Shown: positions 1 to 5,322 of the stretch, in pieces | Layout of the letters: the number at the start of each line of letters is the position of its first letter | How positions within the stretch are numbered: position 1 is the first letter of the stretch | Source of the DNA: Collinsella sp. | GTDB lineage: Bacteria > Actinomycetota > Coriobacteriia > Coriobacteriales > Coriobacteriaceae | Assembly: GCA_014871665.1 (NCBI GenBank) | Contig: WGSL01000098.1 | Span: forward strand, 1-5,331 | DNA: 5,331 nt | Reading direction: 5' to 3' | Translations under genes and position numbers: made by a program | Notes under the pieces: model-generated | Told to the model about the DNA's origin: nothing | Seen by the model: the letters and a program-made list of their open reading frames with translations, nothing else | Databases searched by the model: none

Positions 1-1087
1 GGTTGGAGCCGATGGCGTAGGCGCCGTCGGTGTTGGCGTTGAGGCCGGCGACATTCTCGCCGCGAGCGGCGAAGGAACGGATCATCTCAAAGGTGTTCCA
101 GTCGGACTTGCCGGGCTGGAAGAACAGCGGCTGCATCTCGTGGACCAGAGCGCCGGTCGTGGCGCGAGCGTCTTCTCGCTCGTCCTTGACGATCTCGTAG
201 TCGGTGCCTTCAGCCAGCGGGGCCATGAAGTAATCGCGACCCTGGATATAGCGCGACCACTGGTGCATACTGGCCTCGCCAATCTCCTCGCCGTAGGTCT
301 TGGCGACGTCGAACTTGCCGTCGGTGTACTCGGCAAAGCCCTTCTCCTTGGGCATGGACTCGATGCCCTCGGAATGGAGGCAGTTCTCGGTGTCATCGAG
401 GTCGACGTTATAGGTGAGGTTGCCGATGTTGGGGTTGAGCGAGGCGATGTCATCAGCGAGCTTCATGGCAATCCACTGATGGCCGGAAAGCGCGGCGAAC
501 AGCCAGGTCTCGGTGCTGTCGGCGATGATGATCTGGTCGTTGGAGCAGACGCCCTGCTCGTCGATTAGGCTGCCGATGAGCTCGACGCCCTCGCGGGCCG
601 TGGCGCTCTCGCCCAGGATGACGCTGGCATAGCTGTACTCGCCAATGCCAGTCTCCTCGGTGATGGGGTCGGCCTCTTCGGCCTTCTCGTTATAGGAGGT
701 GCTCAACGTGGCAGAGCAGGAGACGCCCTTCTCGTTGATGCCGGCCTCGGAATATGCGTCGTAGCGATCTTCCCACTGCGAGGGGTTGTCGCGAACGAAG
801 GTGTAGCGGTAGGTTGCGCCCTTGGACTTGTACTCAAAACCGGACTCGACCGAGGTGTACTTGTTGCCGTCCTTGTGTGCGGGCTCAATGCCAAAGTGCT
901 TAACATAGCGCGGACCGAAGTCCTCGGAACGGCCGTAGTATGTGTTGCCGTCTGCCGTGAGCTTGCTGCCCATGTAGATCTGGGTGCAGGCGAGTACCGA
1001 AGTCGGCATGGCCATGATGGCCGCTGCTCCAAACGCAAGGCCGCAGCCGAGCTTTTTGAGCGTGTTGACAGGATGAGTAAACCTCAT
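1..1087 (-). CDS. Secreted C69-family dipeptidase (N-terminal 362 codons, 3' end outside window)
   Basis: The frame stays open from ATG at 1087 to the window edge, so the C-terminus is missing. Residues 1-33 look like a signal peptide: basic residues near 11-12, a hydrophobic run around 16-27, then TSVLA. It is followed directly by Cys34 in CTQIYMGSKLTADGNTYYGR, continuing SEDFG. This matches the start of peptidase family C69 (N-terminal-nucleophile hydrolases such as Lactobacillus PepD), where the Cys is the catalytic nucleophile and a G-x-x-A-D-G segment follows. Further family-like stretches are DRYDAYSEAGINEKGVS (about 95-111) and a SNDQIIIADSTETWLF block. The enzyme is expected to hydrolyse dipeptides outside the membrane. 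A GGGAGGG Shine-Dalgarno (1091-1097) ends only 3 nt before the ATG, which is close but supports this start. Family members are usually longer than 362 residues, consistent with truncation by the window. The family call is strong; substrate preference cannot be read. Confidence 0.9.
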   Translation of the reverse strand, partial: MRFTHPVNTLKKLGCGLAFGAAAIMAMPTSVLACTQIYMGSKLTADGNTYYGRSEDFGPRYVKHFGIEPAHKDGNKYTSVESGFEYKSKGATYRYTFVRDNPSQWEDRYDAYSEAGINEKGVSCSATLSTSYNEKAEEADPITEETGIGEYSYASVILGESATAREGVELIGSLIDEQGVCSNDQIIIADSTETWLFAALSGHQWIAMKLADDIASLNPNIGNLTYNVDLDDTENCLHSEGIESMPKEKGFAEYTDGKFDVAKTYGEEIGEASMHQWSRYIQGRDYFMAPLAEGTDYEIVKDEREDARATTGALVHEMQPLFFQPGKSDWNTFEMIRSFAARGENVAGLNANTDGAYAIGSN

Positions 1088-1313
1088 AATCCCTCCCAAC
1101 CGTTGAAACCCCGCGGAACCGTGCAGGATTTTAGCTAATAAATACATCTATTAGCCTATCGGAAGTCTAAATAGTATTCATCTATTTCGATGAAATACTC
1201 GATGAGCGTCCTAAAATATGCGATGAACGGACAAGAATACTCATTATGTAACTTTATTTAAATAAAGACGCCCTGCAATTACTGTACCTGAATAAAGCGC
1301 CTTGCACGGGGCA
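1088..1313 (-). promoter_or_regulatory. AT-rich upstream region of the dipeptidase with repeated motifs
   Basis: This gene-free stretch is far richer in A/T than its surroundings, especially 1130-1270, and must hold the dipeptidase promoter. I see no convincing -35/-10 pair; TACTAT (minus strand, 1171-1176) is the best -10-like word but lacks a good -35. Structured words include CGATGA[A/G] three times on the plus strand (1188, 1200, 1221), AATACTC twice (1194, 1236), an inverted repeat AGTATTCATC/GATGAAATACT (1173-1182/1189-1199), GCTAATA/TATTAGC (1134-1140/1149-1155), a perfect 16-nt palindrome at 1252-1267, and two related copies of AATAAAG..CGCC.TGCA starting at 1261 and 1291. Operator function is inferred. 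Confidence 0.5.
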
Positions 1314-1360
1314 CAAAGAAAATCCCCCGCTGTTTGGCAAATGCATAAACAACGGGGGAT
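1314..1360 (-). terminator. Intrinsic terminator of the lipid kinase/mini-protein unit
   Basis: Read on the minus strand, ATCCCCCGTTGTTT (1360-1347) pairs with AAACAGCGGGGGAT (1335-1322) over 14 bp with a single G-U pair. The loop is 11 nt, and TTTCTTTG (1321-1314) follows at once. This is a classic Rho-independent terminator 34 nt beyond the stop codon of the mini-protein gene. It separates that unit from the dipeptidase gene, which is transcribed in the same direction further on. Confidence 0.9.
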
Positions 1361-1394
1361 ACGAGAATTGGATGAATATCATACCAATGTGGAA

Positions 1395-1487
1395 TTACTT
1401 CTTCCGGCGGTGGATCACGTTAATCGCATAGCCGACGAGCATGGCCAAGACGATGACGATAAAGCCAATCAGGGGGTTGTCGTTCAT
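1395..1487 (-). CDS. 30-residue single-pass membrane mini-protein
   Basis: The ORF runs from ATG at 1487 to TAA at 1395 and encodes 30 residues: MNDNPLIG, then a hydrophobic span (about residues 6-25, FIVIVLAMLVGYAINVI), then HRRKK. The length and the basic tail predict one transmembrane helix with the C-terminus in the cytoplasm. The start lies 9 nt after the kinase stop codon, and its very strong AGGAGG Shine-Dalgarno overlaps that stop, so translation is probably coupled to the kinase. The terminator follows 34 nt after the stop, so the gene is cleanly enclosed in the transcription unit. I do not recognise a family. It could be a small partner or membrane anchor for the neighbouring lipid kinase, or unrelated; only the gene structure is directly supported. 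Confidence 0.75.
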   Translation of the reverse strand: MNDNPLIGFIVIVLAMLVGYAINVIHRRKK

Positions 1488-1492
1488 GGGGT

Positions 1493-1499
1493 CCTCCTA
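1493..1499 (-). promoter_or_regulatory. Shine-Dalgarno of the mini-protein, overlapping the kinase stop codon
   Basis: The minus strand reads TAGGAGGACCCCATG. TAG is the kinase stop, AGGAGG is a consensus ribosome binding site that shares its AG with that stop, and the ATG follows after 5 nt. This arrangement favours re-initiation by ribosomes finishing the kinase gene and is the main evidence that the 30-codon frame is real. Confidence 0.85.
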
Positions 1500-2414
1500 T
1501 TTTCCGAGCGGGGAGAATTCGTCGACGATGAGATCGAGGCATTGCGGAAGCGCGCGGGCACCAAAGACGCCCGAGTTGCTGGAGATGATCTCGCCATCGA
1601 ACTGCATGCCCAGCGACGGCGTGCAGGTGATCTTGGCTTCCTTGGTCTGGATGATCTTGAACTGCGGACGGCCGAGCACCTTGCCGGCGGGGTCGAGTGC
1701 GGCGGTGATCACGGTGGGCAGGAGCTGGACGGTTTTTACGGGCTCGATGACCGCGATGTCGACCATGCCGTCGTTCATGCGGCAATCGGGGAACAGGTTG
1801 ATGTCGTTTTGAATGACCGAGGTGTTGCCGGCCATGCAGCAGATGCCATCGAGCTCCTCGACAATGCCGTCATGCTCAATCGTAAAATGCGCCACCGTGG
1901 GGTTGGGTGTGGCGAGCGCCGACAGGAAATAGGCGATCTCGCCGATGTCGTTTTTGGCGGGGGCGGCCTTCATCATGATCTCGGCGTCGAAGCCCGAGCC
2001 GGCGATGATGATAAAGCCGTGGCGCTTCTCGTTGCCGTTCTCGTCGAGCCAAAAGAGCTCGCCCATGTCCACTTTGACCGTGCGACCGGCGCGGCAAGCC
2101 TTGGCAAGCGCCGCTGCCTCGGGGGCATTACCGATGTTGTTAAAGAACAGGCAGGCTGTGCCGGAGGGGAAGACGAGCGTGGGGACACCGCACCCGCGCA
2201 TCTGGTCGAGCACGTTGGAGACGGTGCCGTCGCCGCCCGAAACGACCACGCGATCAAACTCGCGCACGTCTGCCACGGCGTCCTCGGGTTCCATGCCATC
2301 GCCGATAAAGCGCATCACGACCTCGTCGCCGCCCTGCGCGAGGGCGTGCGTGAACGCGTAGATTTCATCTGAGCTGGGGCCCGATGCCGGGTTGTGGATG
2401 ATAAGGCAGCGCAT
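1497..2414 (-). CDS. Diacylglycerol kinase-like lipid kinase (DAGK catalytic family)
   Basis: The product is a 305-residue soluble protein of the DgkB/YegS/BmrU type, which phosphorylates diacylglycerol or a related lipid with ATP at the inner membrane face. Motifs appear in the expected order: NPASG at 8-12, the nucleotide-binding GGDGT at 60-64 with SN following, PSGTA at 83-87, VDMGE at 115-119, GSGFDAE at 139-145, and DGE at 273-275, where the family's catalytic acidic residue lies. Length is typical for bacterial members (about 290-330). The usual P-x-GT-x-N motif has Cys88 where Asn is common, a mild departure. The start ATG at 2414 has only a modest GGGA about 8 nt upstream. The gene is the first of a two-gene unit with the membrane mini-protein downstream. 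Lipid specificity (diacylglycerol, undecaprenol or other) cannot be decided from sequence alone. Confidence 0.92.
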   Translation of the reverse strand: MRCLIIHNPASGPSSDEIYAFTHALAQGGDEVVMRFIGDGMEPEDAVADVREFDRVVVSGGDGTVSNVLDQMRGCGVPTLVFPSGTACLFFNNIGNAPEAAALAKACRAGRTVKVDMGELFWLDENGNEKRHGFIIIAGSGFDAEIMMKAAPAKNDIGEIAYFLSALATPNPTVAHFTIEHDGIVEELDGICCMAGNTSVIQNDINLFPDCRMNDGMVDIAVIEPVKTVQLLPTVITAALDPAGKVLGRPQFKIIQTKEAKITCTPSLGMQFDGEIISSNSGVFGARALPQCLDLIVDEFSPLGK

Positions 2415-2512
2415 ACTTACGTTCCCGTTCTGTGACTAACCGAGTATAGTTGTAAGGCAATGCCGATATCCTACCCGTGTTTTTCGGGCCTAACCTTATT
2501 CGATGGGTTGAT
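2415..2512. promoter_or_regulatory. Divergent promoter region between lipid kinase and rnd
   Basis: The 98-nt gap between two divergent genes must drive at least the leftward kinase gene and probably rnd. Around 2443-2450 the plus strand has TATAGT (2445-2450) and the minus strand has TATACT (2448-2443), so -10-like elements for the two directions overlap. Neither has a good -35 box at 16-18 nt. A rightward start near 2457 would give rnd a leader of about 55 nt, and a leftward start near 2436 would give the kinase a leader of about 22 nt. Assignment is tentative. Confidence 0.4.
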
Positions 2513-3646
2513 ATGTACATTTCCACACATCAGGCTCTGCTCGACTTTTGCCAACGCGCCCGCGAGTTCGACGCGATTGCCGTCGATACCGAGTTTTTGC
2601 GCGAGCGCACGTTCCACCCGCGCCTGTGCTTGGTCCAGATTGCCACCCCTGCCGAGAGCGTCGCGGTCGATCCTCTGGTGATCGACGACCTGTCGCCGCT
2701 CGCCGAGCTTATGGGCGATGAGAGCGTGACCAAGGTGTTTCACGCCTGCTCGCAGGATATGGAGGTTATGCTCCATACCGTGGGCGTGCTGCCGCGTCCT
2801 ATTTTTGACACACAGGTCGCCGCCGCCTTTTTGGGCGAGCGCCAGCAGATTTCCTACGGCGCGCTCGTGCAGACGTTTTGCGGCGTTTCGTTGCCTAAGA
2901 CCGAGTCGCTGACCGACTGGTCGCGCCGCCCGCTGACCGATAAACAAATCGAGTACGCGATTGATGACGTCAAGTACCTGATCGTCGCCTATACCGAGAT
3001 GATGAGTCGCCTGCGCGAGCTGGGCCGGGTGGACTGGGTGCTCGATGAGTTGCGCCCGCTGGCCGACGAGTCACACTACCGTGCCGACCGCCATGAGGCA
3101 TTCCGCAAGGTCAAGCGCATCAACTCCTGCAGCCGCCATCAGCTGGGCATTGCGCGCGAGCTTGCAGCCTGGCGCGAGGACCGCGCTGAGCGGCGCAACA
3201 TCCCGCGCAAGTGGGTCATGTCCGACGATACGCTGCTGGCGCTCGTCAAGCGCAATCCTGTGCGCGTTGAGGAGTTCCGCAGCATCCGCGGTACCGATCA
3301 GCTGGGGGAGCGCGACGTGGACGGCGCACTCATGGCCATTAAGCGCGGTGCGAGCTGCCCGCACGATCGCCTGCCGCTCATGGTGCGCGGGCACCGTCAG
3401 ATTTCGCCGGAGTTGGAGAGCGTGACGGACCTGATGTATGCGCTCATTCGCCTGGTTGCCGAGCGCTCGGGCGTGGCGACCTCGGTCATCGCCTCGCGCG
3501 ATGACCTGGCCGACTATATTGAGCATCCCGAGCAGAGCCCCCTGCGCGAAGGCTGGCGCTTTGAGCTCGTGGGTTCGCGTCTGGACGATCTGCTTTCCGG
3601 CAATATGGGGTTGACGGTCAAAGATGGCAAAATTGAATTGCTATAG
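2513..3646 (+). CDS. rnd: Ribonuclease D (DEDDy 3'-5' exoribonuclease)
   Basis: The gene encodes a 377-residue exoribonuclease expected to trim 3' ends of tRNA precursors and other stable RNAs in the cytoplasm. The DEDDy catalytic set is complete: Asp25 and Glu27 in VDTEF (Exo I), Asp82 in HACSQDMEVM (Exo II), and Tyr148 and Asp152 in YAIDDVKYL (Exo III). LTDWSRRPL just before Exo III is typical of RNase D. An HRDC-type helical domain follows at roughly 205-285 (LAAWREDRAERRNIPRKWV), then a second helical segment to the C-terminus. The frame also permits a GTG at 2477, adding 12 residues (FFGPNLIRWVD after the initiator). I chose ATG at 2513 because the protein then begins with the normal YISTHQALLDFC entry and has nearly the length of E. 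coli RNase D. The ribosome site (GGGTTGAT before ATG) is weak for either start. Confidence 0.94.
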   Translation: MYISTHQALLDFCQRAREFDAIAVDTEFLRERTFHPRLCLVQIATPAESVAVDPLVIDDLSPLAELMGDESVTKVFHACSQDMEVMLHTVGVLPRPIFDTQVAAAFLGERQQISYGALVQTFCGVSLPKTESLTDWSRRPLTDKQIEYAIDDVKYLIVAYTEMMSRLRELGRVDWVLDELRPLADESHYRADRHEAFRKVKRINSCSRHQLGIARELAAWREDRAERRNIPRKWVMSDDTLLALVKRNPVRVEEFRSIRGTDQLGERDVDGALMAIKRGASCPHDRLPLMVRGHRQISPELESVTDLMYALIRLVAERSGVATSVIASRDDLADYIEHPEQSPLREGWRFELVGSRLDDLLSGNMGLTVKDGKIELL

Positions 3647-3653
3647 GTATATA

Positions 3654-3681
3654 GTTACGCGGTTTTGCCAAACCGCGTAAC
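3654..3681. repeat. Perfect 12-bp hairpin just downstream of rnd
   Basis: GTTACGCGGTTT (3654-3665) and AAACCGCGTAAC (3670-3681) are perfect inverted copies separated by TGCC. The hairpin begins 8 nt after the rnd stop codon. It could protect or end the rnd transcript, but there is no T-rich tract on either side, so a standard intrinsic terminator is not supported. It may instead belong to the same intergenic repeat as the larger palindrome next to it. Confidence 0.75.
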
Positions 3682-3694
3682 AGCTCGACGCTGC

Positions 3695-3792
3695 AAACGG
3701 CCGAGAGCGGCAATCTGACGTTCAATCGTCGCTCGCGTACCAAAGTACGCGTCGCTTCTCTTTCACGTCACCTTGCTCGTTCTCGGCCGTTT
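3695..3792. repeat. Imperfect ~98-nt intergenic palindrome
   Basis: The outer arms AAACGGCCGAGA (3695-3706) and TCTCGGCCGTTT (3781-3792) are perfect inverted copies. Moving inward, GCAA (3710-3713) pairs with TTGC (3773-3776), TGACGT (3716-3721) pairs with ACGTCA (3765-3770), and the tip is CGCGTAC (3734-3740) with GTACGCG (3745-3751) around the loop CAAA. No convincing gene is present. The nested symmetry suggests a REP/BIME-like intergenic repeat or a decayed small transposable unit; copies elsewhere in the genome cannot be seen from here. The insertion sequence starts about 5 nt beyond the right arm. Confidence 0.7.
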
Positions 3793-3799
3793 TCGCTCA

Positions 3800-3812
3800 T
3801 ATGACCCAATCC
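3800..3812 (+). repeat. Left subterminal inverted repeat of the IS
   Basis: TATGACCCAATCC is the exact reverse complement of 5310-5322. It begins 2 nt inside the proposed element edge. In the orientation of the recombinase gene this is the downstream (right) end. Confidence 0.85.
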
Positions 3813-3830
3813 GCTGTCAAGAGCCACAAT

Positions 3831-3866
3831 GGCCCCGCCGCCCGCTTGCAATCGGTCGGCGGGGCC
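3831..3866 (-). other. GC-rich stem-loop near the downstream end of the IS
   Basis: GGCCCCGCCG (3831-3840) pairs perfectly with CGGCGGGGCC (3857-3866), and after one mismatch CCG/CGG extends the stem around the loop CTTGCAAT. On the transcribed minus strand it lies beyond the guide-bearing region, so it may cap the 3' end of the non-coding RNA or block read-through. There is no T tract after it. Confidence 0.6.
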
Positions 3867-3909
3867 TGCCGTTGAACCCGTCCCGGTCCGCCCCCGGCAT
3901 GTCGTCGAC

Positions 3910-4047
3910 GCCTTCGGCTCAGTCTCATATCCGCGGATACCGTTCTGTCGGCCCGCACTCCATTCCTTCGGCGGGGTTCCCCAAGTCTGACTACGCGCAT
4001 GCGGCCGCTGCCGCGCGCCCAGCGAAAGCGGGGGTATCCCCGAAGGC
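3910..4047 (-). ncRNA. Candidate bridge RNA / seekRNA of the IS110-family recombinase
   Basis: IS110-family recombinases use a structured RNA from a non-coding end of the element to choose donor and target DNA; in the IS1111 subgroup it lies downstream of the gene, as here. A stem is formed by CCTTC/GAAGG (3965-3969/4042-4046), GGGG/CCCC (3973-3976/4038-4041) and CCCC/GGGG (3979-3982/4031-4034). It opens into an internal loop and is capped by hairpin GCGGC/GCCGC (4001-4005/4010-4014). One loop strand holds AGCGAAAGCGG (4021-4031), matching the reverse complement of the left flank (AGCGAAAACGG) at 10 of 11 positions. The other holds GTCTGAC (3985-3991), equal to the sequence running into the right flank (5325-5331). 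A second segment, GTCTCATAT (3922-3930), equals the predicted circular junction of the element. GCCTTC (3910-3915) can also pair with 4042-4047. RNA ends and expression are inferred; the start, end and donor-loop fold are uncertain. Confidence 0.6.
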
Positions 4048-4076
4048 TGCCCGGCTCGCCGGGACGGGGGCTATGT

Positions 4077-5198
4077 CTATTCGGTTGCCTCCCGGCACAT
4101 CGCGCCGAGGGCCCACAGCCACCTCACGAGCTCGGCGGCGGTGGCGGCGTTCGCCTTCGCCTGGGGCATGCCCCTGGCGAGCATCTCCTCGCGGCGCCGG
4201 AGCAGGCGCTCGGAACCCTTCCTCCCGTGCATCCTCACCTCGAGCGGGACGCCGCTGCCCTTGGGCATCAGCTTCGGTTGGTGGCTCGCCTGGACGTAGC
4301 TCCAGGACCCCTCGACAGCCAACCTCCTGACGAGGGCGTCGCCGGCCCCGCTGATCCCGCCGAGGCGCACGGAGTCCGCGCTCGACCTCTGCTTCGGGGC
4401 GAGGCCGAAGTAGGACGTCACCTGCCTGCCGGAGCGGAACCTCGAGAAGTCGCCGACCTCGGACGCGAAGGCGGCGGCGAGCGCGAACCCGCACCCCTTG
4501 ATCGACTGGAGCGCCTCGACCTCCGCCGAGAGGGGGCCCGCCGCGACGGCGGCCCTGTACTCGGCGAGGAGGTCGTCGCGCGTCTCGGCGGCCGCCTCGA
4601 CCTCGTTCCTCAGCGCCGCAAGCGCCCGGATGCCGCCGTCGTCGGCGGGCCGGACCTTGTCGAGCCACCTGAGGAAGTCGTACGTCCAGTACCTCCGGGG
4701 GTTTCCGGCCGGCGTCGTGCCGCCGTAGGCGTAGCCACGGCGGGCCAGGAACGCCAGGAGCCGCTGCTTCGCCGCCGCGAGCCTCGCGGTCGCCGCGTCG
4801 TGGGCCCCGGCGAGGTCCCTGAGCCCCTCGATCTCGGGGGACGGCACCCATACCGGGGTGACGTCGTGCGACAGTATCGCCTTGGCCATCCTGGCCGCGT
4901 CGTTGCGGTCGTTCTTGGACGAGAGGTCGGCCGCCGACCTCGGGACCCTGGAGACGGCCGCGACGACGCAGTCGACGCCGAGCCCGGAGAGCTCCCTCTG
5001 CGGGGCGAAGCCGAGGTAGCCGCTCTCGTAGGCGGCGAGCGACGGGCCGGGGAAGCCCGACATCCACTCCGCGACCTCGCCCCAGGGGTTGCCGCGGAAC
5101 CTCCTCGTCACGGCCTCGCCCGTCTCCGCGTCGAGCGCGCAGACGGTGGTGGACCTGAGGTGTACGTCCATTCCGAAGGCGGTAGAATATCTAGGCAC
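4077..5198 (-). CDS. IS110-family DEDD transposase (RNA-guided recombinase)
   Basis: The product is 373 residues, full length for the family. The N-terminal RuvC-like DEDD domain has Asp11 in GMDVH, Glu58 in YESGYLG, and Asp97 and Asp100 in KNDRNDAARMA. A central helical, coiled-coil-like stretch follows (about 120-220). The C-terminal transposase domain carries IKGCGFALAAAFASEVGDF (233-251), FRSGRQVTSYFGLAPKQRSS (254-273) and LGGISGAGDALVRRL (279-293); the Ser272/Ser273 pair lies where the family's catalytic serine is expected. The start is GTG at 5198 with GGGAGG ending 5 nt upstream. The later ATG (Met10) would remove the strand leading to Asp11, so GTG is preferred. The enzyme excises the element as a circle and inserts it without the usual transposase chemistry. 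There are no internal stops or frameshifts, so it may be active. Third codon positions are almost all G or C, unlike the kinase and rnd genes, fitting acquired DNA. Confidence 0.95.
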   Translation of the reverse strand: MPRYSTAFGMDVHLRSTTVCALDAETGEAVTRRFRGNPWGEVAEWMSGFPGPSLAAYESGYLGFAPQRELSGLGVDCVVAAVSRVPRSAADLSSKNDRNDAARMAKAILSHDVTPVWVPSPEIEGLRDLAGAHDAATARLAAAKQRLLAFLARRGYAYGGTTPAGNPRRYWTYDFLRWLDKVRPADDGGIRALAALRNEVEAAAETRDDLLAEYRAAVAAGPLSAEVEALQSIKGCGFALAAAFASEVGDFSRFRSGRQVTSYFGLAPKQRSSADSVRLGGISGAGDALVRRLAVEGSWSYVQASHQPKLMPKGSGVPLEVRMHGRKGSERLLRRREEMLARGMPQAKANAATAAELVRWLWALGAMCREATE

Positions 5199-5309
5199 GG
5201 GAGCCTCCCAACCTCGTTGCGGCGCGGCTGCGCCTCTGGCACTTCAACAACATTGTCGCAGCCCCGACCCGCGGTCACGAGCGGGGGCTCCTGTCGTTTC
5301 CGTGCCCCT
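5199..5309 (-). promoter_or_regulatory. Short upstream end of the IS with the transposase ribosome site
   Basis: About 110 nt lie between the right inverted repeat and the transposase start. The Shine-Dalgarno GGGAGG (5209-5204) is followed by CTCCC, so GGGA-GGC-TCCC could fold onto itself and partly hide the site. I see no strong complete promoter; GACAAT on the minus strand is only a weak -10-like word. Members of this family often gain a promoter when the circular form joins the two ends, which would fit the weak signals here. No guide-like matches to the flanks were found in this end. Confidence 0.4.
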
Positions 5310-5322
5310 GGATTGGGTCATA
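5310..5322 (-). repeat. Right subterminal inverted repeat of the IS
   Basis: GGATTGGGTCATA is the exact reverse complement of 3800-3812. Four bases (GTGT) separate it from the CT that I propose as the recombination core at 5327-5328. In the orientation of the recombinase gene this is the upstream (left) end. Confidence 0.85.

Noticed and set aside
703..1038. Small minus-strand ORF inside the dipeptidase
   Set aside because: It is in another frame from the dipeptidase, which has the signal peptide and the C69 active-site segment; the small ORF is Ser/Thr/Arg-rich without any domain.
1302..2372. Long plus-strand open frame (356 codons) opposite the lipid kinase
   Set aside because: It mirrors the kinase gene, has no recognisable domain, reads as low-complexity acidic/His-rich protein, and would run through the terminator and mini-protein gene. 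The minus-strand kinase has all its motifs.
2477..2512. GTG at 2477 as the rnd start
   Set aside because: The 12 extra residues do not resemble RNase D N-termini and no ribosome site precedes the GTG at a proper distance. ATG at 2513 gives the usual length.
3654..3681. Intrinsic terminator for rnd
   Set aside because: The hairpin is perfect but no T tract follows on either strand, so it is listed as a repeat rather than a terminator.
3695..3792. CRISPR array or tRNA gene in the palindromic stretch
   Set aside because: There are no regularly spaced direct repeats, and the nested inverted arms do not form a cloverleaf.
3991..5067. Second minus-strand frame of 358 codons overlapping the transposase
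   Set aside because: This out-of-frame shadow is very Arg-rich with no motif; the 4077-5198 frame has the full DEDD and C-terminal signatures.
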